DNA of 64,000 nucleotides, taken from Piscicola geometra. Lineage: Eukaryota > Annelida > Clitellata > Hirudinida > Piscicolidae. The stretch spans positions 986,001 through 1,050,000 of the forward strand of contig OX030957.1 in the NCBI GenBank assembly GCA_943735955.1. Reading direction: 5' to 3'. Under the pieces are notes generated by a model, which did not search any database, had not been told where the DNA came from, and saw only the letters and a list, made by a program, of their open reading frames with translations. Below are positions 12,501 through 25,200 of the stretch, piece by piece. The translations under genes and the position numbers were made by a program. The first letter of the stretch is position 1, and every line of letters starts with the position of its first letter.

Positions 12501-14424
12501 AAAGAATTTGTTTAGAACTAACTATTTAAAATATTGCATTTCAAGTTTTTTTATTCTTCCAAAAATATAGATATATATAACTTATCACAAATCACAAAAG
12601 TTTTCGAATAAAAGCACAAATCATTTTTCGGATTTCAAAATATTCCTCTATGCGCGCCTCTGAAACCAGTACAATTTGACAACAAATGTACGTGATAAAT
12701 CAAAAAAAGAATTAAGGGAAATGCCTCGTATATCATAGAAGCGTTTTTGATTTCCGGTGAACGTCAGTTCTAATTTTGATTTTTCATGAAAGTTTTTAAA
12801 CTCACACTATCATTTTCATTTATATTTCCACACTCTTTAATAGAAATAGCTTAGGTTTAATTTATTTTCGTTTAACTCTTCCTAAATGAAACTGAAATGT
12901 TTAAATATGGGTCATGCCATTTGCGCTAAAAATCTTCAAAATATGATTTCATTTAATTAAATTTTGTAAAACAAATTGTTTTTATTCAGAAGCACTTCAA
13001 TGTTTATTAACTTCTAAAACTTGAAAATCTTATGATATAAAGAAAAAACATTAACTAGAAATAAAATTTATAAAAATTCAAAGAAAACCTTTGAAATGCA
13101 TCGGAATTGCTAAATGTCAAGGCATCCTGCTTTGATAAAATTAATTAATGAATTCAGACGTTGTTTACGTTTGCTTAATTAAAGAGCAGAACTGCGGAGA
13201 ATATCTGCCTCATTTCTATCCCTCCCATTGTTGGCAGTGTTTATTCTGTTGAAATTGATGAATTTTATTAAACAGTGGAGAAGGATAAGTCTTTTGAATT
13301 TTTTTAGGCTTACAAACGCTTAAGATTTTTACTTATTACAAAATAAATGTATAAACAGATTAAAACTTTTCATAAAATCAGTTTAGTATAATATAAAAAT
13401 AACCTTAACTAAAGCCTGCGTGAAAATGCTGAGTTTAAACGTTTTGGGTGTTTTAGTTACAAACTCGAGACAGTTGTTATTTATCAAAAGTGCCACTTTT
13501 AAAGTAGTGATGTCTTGAATATAAACTCAACTTTATCAATAAAAACTTATATAGCATATATTTTTTATAATTATATATTTGAAAAATCTAATTAAAATCC
13601 CTTAGTTTGACTTTGGGCCTTCGATAGAGCACTGGATGACCAGCAACTACCAACAAAACTGCATCAACTTCAAGGCTCTCAGAAACCATCAAGCAAGACT
13701 TTATGTCACAAACTTCCAAAAACCTTCCCACTTTTTCGACTGCAACCGGGTCTGGTGCTACCTTCTGGGTCCCTGTTGGCTCCTCTCTGCTCCAGTCTAC
13801 AAAGTTAGAACCGGGTTTATAGTATCTGAATAAGATTATTAGTGAAATGCAAAATCTTTTATTTAAAACATTTTTCAAATCTTTATTTATAAACGATAAA
13901 GTATCAAATTGATGTCACTATCATTAGAAATCAGTTTAAAACGTCAAAAAAGTTCTTTGAAAAACTTTGTGCGAAGTCTTTTATGGTAGTTATTTTGAAG
14001 CTCATATCTTTATTGTTTTTAGTTTGTTTAATTATAGTAATAAAACATCATGTATGTTTTTATAGCTCCAAGCATTCCTCAGTTACTCCAACAAATAATT
14101 GTATTTTTAGACATTTACAAATTCTGAAAGCATTAAAAAACAAATAAAAAAACTTTAAAAATGATTTATAAAATTTATATATTTTTTCAAAACGAAAAAA
14201 AATATTTGTTGAAAAAAACTATTCCTAATGTTTCCAAAAAAGTTCAATGTTACATTTATAAATACTTAAAATAGGAACAGAGACACACATCAACACTTCT
14301 ACACTTCCACCCTTAACAGCTGTACAGGCGGCTTCACTGCAAAGAGTTCATCATAAAATTCAATGTTCCAGTTGTTAGAAGAACAGTCCTTCCGAATGGA
14401 ACCAGTATTGAAGTTTCCAAGTGA
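595..14424 (+). CDS. Unrecognised single-pass membrane protein, 3' part of gene (5 exons)
   Basis: I do not recognise this protein. Exons are about 595-775, 10182-10321, 11192-11304, 13630-13803 and 14320-14424. Each has an AG acceptor and GT donor, and the phases chain without a break (2, 1, 0, 0) to a TGA stop at 14422-14424. The exons are clearly richer in GC than the flanks. Exon 1 includes the segment VVLLGTEAGMI, exon 2 a stretch rich in E, D and M, and exon 3 the segment DTSHPMIYPEF. Exon 4 carries the one obvious hydrophobic span, VWCYLLGPCWLLSAPVY. It is followed by a basic patch (KLYRRLHCK) and a short, probably cytosolic tail with FNVPVV and LPNGTSIEVS. The 5' end lies left of the window or was not found. 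A cryptic donor (AA|GTGACT at 14421) would lead in phase to an exon at 15560-15641, giving a longer C-terminus with an RRASL motif. The opposite strand of exon 4 is also open, but gives no consistent exon chain. Confidence 0.5.
4755..6002 (-). mobile_element. 5'-truncated non-LTR retrotransposon, 3' end of reverse transcriptase
   Basis: Read on the - strand from about 6002, a frame runs through the FADDT box (reverse transcriptase catalytic motif, normally YADD), then 'SSWFALKKLTLNNTKTQ' and 'LGVHLDQKLSFREHV'. These are the conserved C and thumb segments of jockey/CR1/RTE-type LINE reverse transcriptases. The frame ends at a stop at 5164. One in-frame TAG at 5788-5790 breaks it, and everything upstream of the FADD box is missing, so the copy is dead. 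After the ORF about 400 bp of AT-rich 3' sequence leads to a pentanucleotide tail, (CGTTT)n on the element strand and (CGAAA)n at about 4757-4774 on the + strand. Such simple-repeat tails are usual for non-poly(A) LINEs. It sits in reverse orientation inside a long intron of the + strand gene. I could not settle the clade or find a clean target-site duplication. Confidence 0.8.
5164..5995 (-). pseudogene. Reverse transcriptase fragment (dead, one stop codon)
   Basis: This is the coding part of the retrotransposon remnant. About 190 codons downstream of the internal TAG (5788-5790) are intact and cover the thumb and connection region, including LFHSLCMPHVTYCNIVWAG, a form of the 'L...YG...W' segment after the RT palm. 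About 70 codons upstream of the stop include FADDTNVF. There is no endonuclease domain. It would have copied the element RNA at the target site. It is inactive because it is truncated and interrupted. Confidence 0.75.
6406..6760 (+). repeat. Dispersed AT-rich repeat family R, copy 1
   Basis: The copy begins TACCGTAAAATACCAATATA and later contains TACCACTATAGACATTCTAG (about 6654-6673), then AAACTAAGGGTCCAAAAAAC. The same ordered landmarks recur at 11745-12047 (reverse) and in degraded form at 18411-18600. No reading frame of note. It could be a MITE-like DNA element, but no clear terminal inverted repeat or duplication was found. Confidence 0.6.
7935..8112 (-). mobile_element. tRNA-headed SINE-like repeat with stable hairpins
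   Basis: On the - strand the sequence starts with a tRNA-like head. An A-box-like TGGCTTAGGTGG (complement of 8089-8100) and a B-box GTTCGAATCC (complement of 8046-8055) are correctly ordered for RNA polymerase III. The 5' GGTTGG can pair with CCAACC about 70 nt later, as an acceptor stem would. The body holds three perfect inverted repeats: ATCATATAC/GTATATGAT (8002-8010 with 8016-8024), CACGAC/GTCGTG (7977-7982 with 7987-7992), and ATGATGCG/CGCATCAT (7942-7949 with 7999-8006), which encloses the second. A complete functional tRNA is unlikely because the D and anticodon arms do not fold properly. Probably a SINE copy in the intron. Confidence 0.6.
8936..9070 (+). pseudogene. Short coding-like relic, frame broken
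   Basis: A 27-codon open stretch (MLELVSDALKPGEYDKEGIK and a few more residues) ends at a stop near 9017. A second coding-like stretch follows at once in another frame (DDRSVSLKKDKVQKF). Composition is GC-richer than the flanks. It fits no phase of the host gene's exons. It may be a frameshifted fragment of a transposon or retrocopy; I cannot assign the parent protein. Confidence 0.25.
11305..13629. other. Intron of the membrane-protein gene
   Basis: AT-rich intron between exons 3 and 4. It contains repeat family R copy 2 (11745-12047). No other supportable feature seen. Confidence 0.4.
11745..12047 (-). repeat. Dispersed AT-rich repeat family R, copy 2 (reverse)
   Basis: Read on the - strand it begins ACCGTAAAATATCAATATAT, passes through TTCAGTTACGAGTATAATTA and TACCACTATAGACATTCTAA, and ends near AAACAAAGGGCTATAAAACA. 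These landmarks match the order and spacing of copy 1 at 6406-6760. Confidence 0.6.
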
Positions 14425-16255
14425 CTTTCTCCAAGCCAACCTTTTATACTCACCATTTTATTTTAATTTGTACTTTTTTTAATTATTACTATTTTAAATG
14501 CGAATATCTATTGAAATTTAAGTTTTTTTAATTATAAAAAAAAAATATAGTTTACTTTAGGTTTATAACTGTTGTATTTGTTATAATTTCCCTATACATT
14601 GTGTCATACTTTCAAAATATATTTTATTGCTATGAAATTTTATAGACCAATCAAAACGTTCACTCAGAATTCATAAAAACTCATGAAAAACTCAAGAGTC
14701 AGTATAAATGTGGATTCAAGAAAACTCACATTAAACAATGAACTGCGACGTTGCCTCGATCCGTTTTGCGTCGTGAAAATCATAACTGATTTTTTATTAT
14801 TTGATTTATGAATTTAACGTATTTAACTTTATGGATTTTTTTTTACATGTTTGTAATTCATTCAGAAAAAGACAAAAAACTTTTTCGTAATTTAAATGAA
14901 AAAAAATTCGATAATACATTACATTGATTTTACACAAAATGAACGGTATTTTTCTGGGTAAAAATAGAATAATAGTTTTTAAAACTTTAATAACTCTAAT
15001 TATTTGAAAATTATTCTTCACTAATGGTTTAACTACTATACATTATTCTTGACATTTAGGTTTTCAACGGTTATTTTCTCAACCCATTTTGTGAAAAACG
15101 GCGGATTGTCATTCTGTTAATTTTGGAAAATTAGTACAATAAACCTTTAAAAAAACTATTTTCATTATTTTCTTTTTCCATTTTTACTATGTTTGTTTTT
15201 TGAAGAAATTAAATTTCAGAAAAAAATTATTTTATATGAATATTTTATGGCTTTTATATTAAAACATTCTAATTAAAAAAATTAGTTCAAAAAAAGTGGT
15301 TAAATTAATCGAAAGTATGATAAAAGATTTTTCAAGTACAGTAAAATTCTAAATCACTTAAAGTTTAGATTATTTCTTACCAACATTGAACACCAAATTT
15401 CTCAACTAATGCTTATTTTTCAGTTTACCAATTCTTCAAAAAATTGTGAAACTTTTGTTTTTTCTATACTTAAGGTTAATTCAAAAAACTTTTTAATAAA
15501 TTTAATTGACATCCTATTAAAATACTTACTTCTGCCTATTATCCCGTCGGGGACGAAAGCCACCAATCGGCTTCCATCAGGCGTGCCAGCCTGGGCGAGT
15601 CCAATATTACTGTTTTTCCAGCCTTGCACCTTGTTTGTTAATTTCATTGGAGAGTGTGGTTCTGGTATTGATGATGTAATTCGGCTCACAGATTTGCACT
15701 ACATTTTTCTTCTTTAGATTTTTTAGCATAACAACATGGTATGGCTCTAGTTCTACACCCAACTATTATTGTAGTATAAAGCTTTATACTTTTACGATAT
15801 GCCTATAATTATGAATTTTGTGGAATGCTCTAGATTTAAGTCATCAAGATTATTATTTTTGAAATTTATAAACTAATATTGATAGAAAAATTGTCCTATT
15901 TTGAAAAAAAGTATAGTATTTCAGTCATTATTGAGTATTATTAATGGCGGCATAATGGCCACCTTAGATATTCATCTATGATATCACATATGCATAAGAA
16001 TTCAATTCGTTGAATACAAATTAGATCCTACTTATCAAGTAGATCAGAGTGAAAAAATATATTGTTTCATCAATAGTGCTAATTAGAAAAAAATAAAGAA
16101 AAGTCAGACTGTCCGCTTGCCAAGAATTTATCGATCATGGTAGCGCAGCTTGAGTACTCTTCATATTTCCCATAAATACGGGTGTATGAGAAACATTCAA
16201 ATTGCTATAATTTGAAAATTATTTAGTAGTTTTGAGAGATTAAATAAAAAATTTA
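14425..16255. other. Intergenic between two + strand genes
   Basis: About 1.8 kb. It includes a GC-richer patch at 15540-15690 that is open in several frames on both strands. On + it may be an alternative last exon of the upstream gene (15560-15641). On - it has a good donor (GTAAGT at about 15530) and could be an exon of an unseen gene. Upstream of the 16256 start codon lie AATGGCGGCATAATGGCCACC near 15942 and a mixed patch at 16100-16190, which may be promoter sequence. No clear core promoter. Confidence 0.3.
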
Positions 16256-19200
16256 ATGGAGCTTAAAATCAAATTGGATTGTTTGAACTTGGATGTAGCT
16301 TTTTTAAAGGTGAGAGATATTTGATACTTATGTGAAAAGCATCAATAATTCTTTATTGAATTTCAGGACCAGTTAGAACAATTAAAAAAGCAAAACGAAA
16401 TTTTAAATAAAAACGAAAAAGATTTTAAAATTCAGTTAGAAGAGAAAGAGAGAAAGTATGAAGAATGCAGGAATGAGGTCGATGATACGAAAATGGCAAA
16501 ACTTTATTTTGAAAAAGAAACACAATTCGAACTAAATGTACGTGTTTAATTCTTTAAAAGTTCATAGTTAATTTCAGTGTGACCAAATTGAAAAATTAAA
16601 CTCAATACGAGTAATATTTTTTAATGTTTTGGCGTGTAAATTGAAAATATTGAAAAAATTAAAACTAATATCTAAAAAGTTTTAGTGCTCATAATTCAAA
16701 TTTTTATTGCTAAAAAAGGTATTTACATTTCAACCTTGAGTTTAATCTACAAAAAGTTACATTAAACAGATTAAAAGAAGCAATAAAATATTTGAAAAAT
16801 TTACGAAACAATGGGATCAGCAAGATTATAAAGAATAATAAAATAAACTATAATGTTAAGACTTTGTATGTTTATAAATGTATTTAAAAGATAATTATCC
16901 AATAAAACCATTTGAAGAGATATAAAGTAATTGTTACGGAGCTGGAAAAACACGCCAAACATCTCTCTAACGAATCACAGCAAGGTAGAAAGATTATATT
17001 CGCCTTCATCCTAAAAATTAAAACAATTAATATAGTGAAAATATTAAGTCAGTTATAGAATAAGAATATTTGATTAAATCATTTAACAAATATAAATAAC
17101 AGTATTTTATAATACATTTAACTAAATTTTTATTTGGAAAATACATATTTTTAAATAAATCTTTTAATAAAAATGTTCATCAGTTTTCACCTTTGCTGGG
17201 TATTTATCTTACATTTAGAAAATGTAATCAGAATGAATGTCAAATAATTTCATGGCGTCAAACTTACACAACCATAAAGTAACGGACGCTTTTTCATTTT
17301 TATTAATGTTTTGTTTTCACAAATTTGTCAAGTTCATTATACTTGAAGATCACGAAATTTGGATTCATTGAATTTCCAGCATCTTTAAACATTTATTTGT
17401 CTTAAGGCCTTCACCAGGTCGAGGCTGAGCTGGTAAATGAGAATGTCAACTTAAAGGTTATTTATGCAGTCAATTAATTATTTTGGTTATTTTTTGAAAA
17501 CTATTTTAGCATGATAAATCTTTTCGAAACAATGTAATTAATTTCAATGAAGATTTACCAAATGTTGTTTAAAACAGATGAATGTGATAAATTATTTTTT
17601 TGCTAAAAAAACTTTTGATAACTAAAACTGATGTATTTTATTTAACTATTTTCAACAACAAAAATATTTTATTCAACTAAATATATAAAAAAATTTTGTT
17701 TAACAATTTTAAAACGTGTATAAATTTTTGATTGAGTAAGGCAATCTTCTATTTAATAACAGTATTTTTATGTAATAGGTTGAACTATCCTGTTTCAAAT
17801 TCAATAAAAAAATCAATATACGTTAGTTTAATTTTTGTATAAAATAAGGCATTGAACAAGTTTCTAACTAAATAATACTACATAATATTTTTTTATTTTT
17901 TACTTTTTAAATGACAATTTTCTTCATATCAACTTCTCAGCTGCAACTTGTGACTCTTGAAAGATTCATTAGAAACCACACAAGCGTGTGTTCTGAACTG
18001 GTATTTCACATGTTAAAACTCAGTTATTTTGTTTATTGAGAATGGCAGCGGGTCCAAAACTCACAAATGGTTATTATCCAAGTACGCGGAAACAATCAAT
18101 AAGTGTGCATTTTTCGAGCACGCAATATTTTCTTAAAACGTTTAAATAAGATATTTTTGTGGGCAAGAAAAGGGTTTTTACTTTCATTAAGACTCCATTA
18201 AAATCATGTTTCATTCGAAATAGAACTTATTCATAAAAACTTCAAAAAAATAAAACATTATAAATATTCTCAATGTATTAATTTACTTGAAAAATCTTTG
18301 ACAAATATTTTAACTTACCGTTAACGGTACCCGTTGCCATTCCTAGTTTCATAAAGTAAAAATGTTTGTATCTTATTATTATTTTATTTCAGTTTATTTG
18401 AATTCTATAATACCGTAAAATACCAATTTACTCACACACTTTAAATAACTGTTTTTCCAAATATACAAAATATTGAAATTCTTCGCTCATTAATCTTTCT
18501 ATTCTTAGTTATAATATTATGGAAATTCAGTTACAAGTATCATTATTGTTCGCTATAATTTCTAACATAACAGTTCTAGTTTTTACAATTTATTTTCAAA
18601 CTAGATAGTGTCTGAACAATATGAGTGTCTAAACAATTTGGTATTTCACGGTAGTTACTTTTTTCAATTAAAACATGAATGTATTAAGTTTTTTTATTAT
18701 CAACTAATAGTTGAACTATTTCCTAATATTTATCGAATTTTCAAATTCCGAATTATTGATATTAATTTATGTAAAAATTTTCTTCTCCAAGGAATTTTTA
18801 AACTAATAATGAAATTCAAATTAACCCTCCTTAACGCTTATTACGCATAAATTTTAATGAAAGAGTTTCTAGTCGTTTTCAAGTTTTAATTGCTTACTTT
18901 TCCCAGCTTACACTTTCCAGCACATAGAATAGATTTTTAAAATTATTATTTTGAAAGGTCTTGAATCAAATTTTAACTGCTTCACAAGAAGTAGATTTAA
19001 ACTAATACATTTCTACATTAGGGTTAAATTAATAAATAAAAAACTTTTTATTGACATTTAAATTTAGAATGTAGAAATGCTAAATTGAAAAAACGAAATT
19101 TAAAATTTAAATTATACAATACATTTACAGTTTTCCAAGACATTTCATACTTTATTTATTGTCAATTCTTATTTTAATGCTCACTGTATAATTTGAACCT

Positions 19201-22200
19201 TTTACAAACCTTAGTTCCATTGTTTTCTTCATCATTTTGTTTGAATTATTTTATATAAATATCACGCTAACTAAATTTTTGATTAAATACATAATTATGT
19301 ATTATATGTGATTATAGTCAAAATGATATTTAAAAAATATATAACTCTTATTGGTTTAATTAAATATAGGACAAACAAACAAAAAGGAACGCATAGTCCT
19401 TTAAAACGACAAATCTACATTCTATACTTAAATTACGTGTTAAAAAACATATAGAAGTTTGAAAAACTCCTTGTAACACCAAGAGTAACATAAAGCATTA
19501 CTCAAGATTAAAGAAAACCTTTTAAATAAAATAAAAGCTGTACAACCTTGCAGTGCTCTTCGGAAGACGGCATGGAAATCACTGAGATGTTTTCGATTGA
19601 TGAAATACAGTTTCAAGAAGAACTCAAAAGGTTGTTATAAATGACTTTTCAATTCATTTGTTTCATAAATCTAATATAAAAAGCTCGTTTTTTCCAAACA
19701 ATTAAAAACATCACATTATATTCAACCCATCTTGTGAATATTGAGTTTTAAAATCTTTAAGAAAACTGAAAGAGTGTTTAAGGGATAAGCACAGTGCACT
19801 GGCTGAATTGAAAAACATGACAATTATGTTGGAAACGTCAGAAAAAGAAAAATTGTGGATGAGCACTCAAAATGAGATATTGCTTCGAGAAGCTAAAGAT
19901 GTAGAGTTTAAACTGAACAAGATGACAATTCTTTACCAAGGTACTTTATAACTTGATCATATTTTTGCAAGTGATATTCTTCAACAATTTTCATTTCCAT
20001 TATTATTTTCAATGAAAAAATATACTAATGTTTTTATATAGTGAGTGTTTGTAACTATTATAATCTAAATAATGCTATAGAAATCTATTTGATTGATTGA
20101 TTGATTACTTATTTTCGAATAGTTCAATTTTTTTAAATATTGAATTTAGTTTAAATAATTGAGATTTTTTTTTCTTTTTTTTAAATTGATGCGAAAAAAA
20201 TTGTTATCGACTATCCATGAAAAAAAGTAAAACAGATTTAGGGATCGATATATTCAAATAAACAGTTTTTTCTAAAAGCCCCTGAAGCATAGAGAGTTTA
20301 ATTGGGTGAATAAAAAGTTGAAATTCAAATGATTTTTTACACTTAATTAAAGATTTAGTTGAAAACTTTAATCTTTTGACTTTTTCAAGCTATAATAAAT
20401 ATTTTTTTCCCAAATTTAAAAGCTATTAAATTTGATAATACTCATTGAAGATTTTTGTTTTCGTTTTAAAATACAAAAGATTTTAAATAGTGATTCAATT
20501 TGTGCTTTAGATATTTTATACAATAAAAAACATTACAAGTATTTTTATAATGTTTTTTAAATGATTTTCTGAAAATCTATAAAATAATTGTTGTTGCATT
20601 AAATAAATTTTTACCTATTTTTTATTACCTATCTGATTAATAAAAATTAATAAAATTTACTTTTAATTTTGAAGAAAGTACTATCAGAATAGAAACGATC
20701 AAAAAAGATGCAACAAATGAAAATGAAAACCTCATCAAAAACTTGAAGCAAACAAACGAAGAAATGAAGGCATACCGGAAACTAGTGCAAAAGAAAGAGA
20801 TTCTTTTGAAAGAACTGCTGGGTCAATGCAACTGCTATCGTGAAACGTTGAAGCAGGCACAGTGGGTTGAAAGTCAACTGAAACATGAAGTAAACACCTA
20901 CCAAAAAGAAGTAGTTTCCATTTCATTAAAATTTTTGTCAAATAAATTTTAACTTTTAATTCTTTGGTAAAAAAATGTTTTTTACGCTTCAATGCTACTT
21001 TAAAAATTATTTTTTAGTTTTATTATATAGTCTAAAAAGTATTTTTTAGCTCTTAATTAGATAAAAACAACAACAAAATTAAATGCTTTTTTCTTTTTAA
21101 AATACAAGATCGCGGAAAATAAAAACAGCAGTCAAAGTAGTTTGAAACGCATAGAGCAACTTCAACACGAGCTTAATGATTCCAATGAAAAACTGAAAGA
21201 AGAAAACAAAAAACTCGAATGGGCTCTTACAGAGGTGATAAAAAAAATAATTTTATATTCATACAAATTTAACTGTGTTAACTGTTTTCATTTTAGCATT
21301 ATTTACCATATTTCTAAAGAAAGAAGCGTTAGAAAAACTAAATGCACAAAGGGTTGAAAACTGGCAAGAAGAGACGGAAAGAACAGATAAAAAACTCAAA
21401 AAAATTGTTGTTATCAAAGAGGATAATGAGAAAAAACTTCATGAAAAAGACAATAAGGTTACTGTTTAACTCATTCGTCATTTAACTTTTCAAAACGCCT
21501 ATAATTCTTCAAATTCATATTTATTCTAAATTATTGTATACAGTCCATTAAATAGAGTATACGCATTAAATCTTGATTCTATATTCTTAATTTCGTTTAA
21601 GATTGATGAAATGCAGACATTAAACAAGAAATTGCAGGATTACGTTAAAGCAATAGAAGCGAGGGAGGTAGATTGTGACGAATATATAGAACAGTTGCTG
21701 GGGATTACGGGCCATAATACTCAGCCAATTACTTCTTCGAGTTTTTATTACAAAATCGTACGCGTCTTGTTGGAACATACTCTTAAAATTGACCGAGAAA
21801 AAATGCTTTTGGAAAAATTTCAAAAGGTTTCGTGAAATTTAAATATCATTTTACGTTTGGATGCTAAAACTTCTTATTTAAAAAGCTTAATATTTGTTCA
21901 TATTTTAATATAGATATTATTACTTTGAAATATATAATTTCATTGATTAATTTCGGGTGAAGCAGCCAAATAAAATAAAGTTATTCATTTCAAAGATTTT
22001 CGTCCTTTCAAAAAACTCACACGAAAAAAGTGAAATTTGCGACTTTTCAATTGAAATCAAAGAAGTCGTTCAAGAGAGCAAAGAAATATATAAAAGTTTT
22101 TTCATTATTAAAAAATATTTTTTTATGTTTTACATTTTAATATAACTATCCTAATACCATTCATTATTTATTTTCATAGAAAATGAATGAATTTATTCCA

Positions 22201-25200
22201 ATGCCAGAAATAATGAATGAGTTAAATGAAGCAGAAGAGAAGCAAAGTGCTCTGATTGAAAAGGTCAAAAAAGGTGAAATGTTTGAGGGGGAGTTAAAGA
22301 AGTGTCGCAAGGAGATTGACATATGGAAGGCTGAGCAGGCAGAAAATTTGATTATCGTCAAGTTTGTTTCATTATAGTTTAAATTAAAGATTCTCCTCAT
22401 TTAAAAATCAATTTTAAAATCGAAAACAATTATTTAAAACCAGCTTTTGAACTCTTTAAATGTTTTTTTTACAAAAAGGTGTATAAACAAGTTTTTTCAG
22501 CATTATTTTAATATATATTTAAATATATTTCAGTGTTTAGAAACATATATCAATTAAATAATTTAGAGTTGACATTTTCATTTATCTATGAAATCGGTTC
22601 AATAAATTTCAATTTCAATCATGAATAGAAAAGAATTGATGGAAAAAGAAAGTTTGTTAGAGAAAATTGAACTAGAAAACAAATCACTTGTTTCGTCGAT
22701 CAGTCATCTCAAGACTCACACCAGGTTACTTCCTTCGATAAATGAATGGCTCCGAAAAACCTTGTTTTTGTCCGCATATGTAGAAATGAATTTCAAATGT
22801 TTCAGCAAAATGAATTCTTTGATAGTTCTAATCCAAAGTAATCTTTTTCACACATTTAAATTACTTAAACTTTTGAAAATGAATAATAAAATGACTTATT
22901 TTGCCAAAGCACTTTGGAAGATGAGTTAAGAAGAAGGACAATAGAAAAAGAGGAGATGGAAAAGAATTCTTTAACAAAAGAAAAAAATTTGCAACAATTC
23001 AAAGTAATTTTGTGTTTATTTCTATTTATTTCATATAAACATACAAAAACTTTTTCGCTCATGTTATATCTAAAGGTTATATAATGTTAAGTATTTTTTA
23101 GGATTTTAACTTTTAAAAAAAATATTTTAACAAATAAGTGTTGCAAACAATATGAGCATTTTTTAAATAGGAATTAGATTTGAAAATTAAAATCATTTTA
23201 TTTATTTTATTTGTTCATTAAGAGCAGGGTTGACGAGTTAGAGGAACAGGTCGAAGAGATGGAGAAGGGCTTTCAGGCAGAGAGAAACAGGCATTTCAGG
23301 CAAAAAATGATTCATAGAAATTTCATTACTTATGTAATATAAAATATAGAGCTGGAAAACCCTATATAATTTTAGAAATACTCAATTTAATCAATAAAAA
23401 TATTTGAAAAGTTTGTTAGAGATTAGAATATAGCTAAATCACACACATTTTGAGAGTCATTTTATGCTTTCAAGTATTTGAAACTTTTCTATTCAGTTGG
23501 CGGAAGGAGGTTTTAGCACACATCGCATACAACTTCCAAATCTGGGTAGGTAGGATGCGAATGGCCTTTGAATAAGCTTTTATTTTATCACACTCTTTAA
23601 GAATTTCATCATCAGTTTATAAATGATTAATTTTTCAATTGCTTAAACAGCTGAATAAGATATAATTTCTTTCATAAAATTATATTTAAAAAATAATTAA
23701 TATTTGTGTTTATAATAATTAATATTGAATATTTTTCAGTGCTACATTGTAGCACATGCCATGTAGTAAGCGAGAATTTAAAGCCCGTATTGAGCCTACA
23801 AAAATATGTTTATGAGATTTCATAATAGTACTATATAAAGTAATACAATAAAAGTATTTTTTAAGTCCAGTAACTCATTTTAAATCAAAGTTAGAAAATC
23901 CTTTCAAAAAATTATAAAACCTCTGTATTTTCATTACAGCGGACAACTCAAGGCTTCAGTGTTGACAGTAGCCACAAAAAGTATTCTTATTATTAATTCA
24001 TGAGCATCGAAGATGCCTTTTAAATAATTCATGATAGATGATGTTGAAATATAATCCTTGAAATAACCAATTTATCAAAGATTACATCGTAATATACGGT
24101 AGATTCAATTTTTGGATTTATTAAATAAAATTACGAATTCTTTTATCTACTTTCATACTAAAAAGCGTAAAAGTGATTTCATGGCTCAAATATAGTTTCA
24201 CATAAATACTTGACAGACTTGAAAACTCTGCTAGCTGCGGCCTCTGTCGTATCAAGGATAACTTGTGCACTCAACTGAAAGCTGAAAACGAGAGTTTGAG
24301 AATGAGTCTGCAAATGGCTGATAAAGAAAACTTCAAAGTTGCCCCTCCAAGTTTTTCTTATTTATCAAGTAAAGCAACTATTTTAAAATCAAAAAACAGC
24401 GTAACTCTGCTTGAAGATGTAAGTTTGATGTATTTTATGAAAGTATAGAATATAAATATAAATAAACTTTTATTATTAGGATATTTCTCTCCAAATTATT
24501 AATTCTCAGGCAATACATCATAGGTATTTCTTAAAAATTTAAATTAATACAATTATTTTCATATTATATATTAATTACATGTTTTTGGTTTATAGTTTGA
24601 ATTCACTTTCAACAATAGGTTGTCTTTTAAGGGATACTTTGGAAATCGTACTCGGAAGCATAGACAGAGCATTATAAAAACAGCTGATGGCAATGTTTAT
24701 TTATTTCTTGAATCAGCTGATTGTTGGTAACTAACAATAACAAGAAGCGGCCATGTTATTTTAGATTTTGGCAAACTATCTGAGTCAATCAATCAATCAA
24801 ATCAATTTCTATAGCGCTCTTTCCTCAAATTCAAGAGCGCTGGTAAATGAATTTGTTAAACAGATATGTCTTCAGATCCGTACGAAAAGTAAATAATGAT
24901 ATAGAAGTAGTTAAATAAGGAGGTGATGAGTTTTAAATATATGGACATCTTTAAAGAAGGGTCATCTAAGTAAGGTAATAATTGTCTAATACGTCAGTTT
25001 TCAATAGATAATAGACATAAACAGTCATGTGTAGAAGATTCGTTCTGACAGTCTGTCCTTCATCTGCAGAGCTCATTTGCCTTGTGAAGTAAGTAGCCAG
25101 TGGGTGCTTGCAAGCTGTGCACTGGTGTTCAAATTGAGGCCCTGGCACTTCTTCATAAACACAGTCATGTATTGAAGATTCGTTCTAACAGTCTGTCCTT

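Noticed and set aside
13588..13878. 96-codon - strand ORF
   Set aside because: The + strand exon 13630-13803 fits splice signals, phase and a membrane span; the - strand frame does not chain with other exons.
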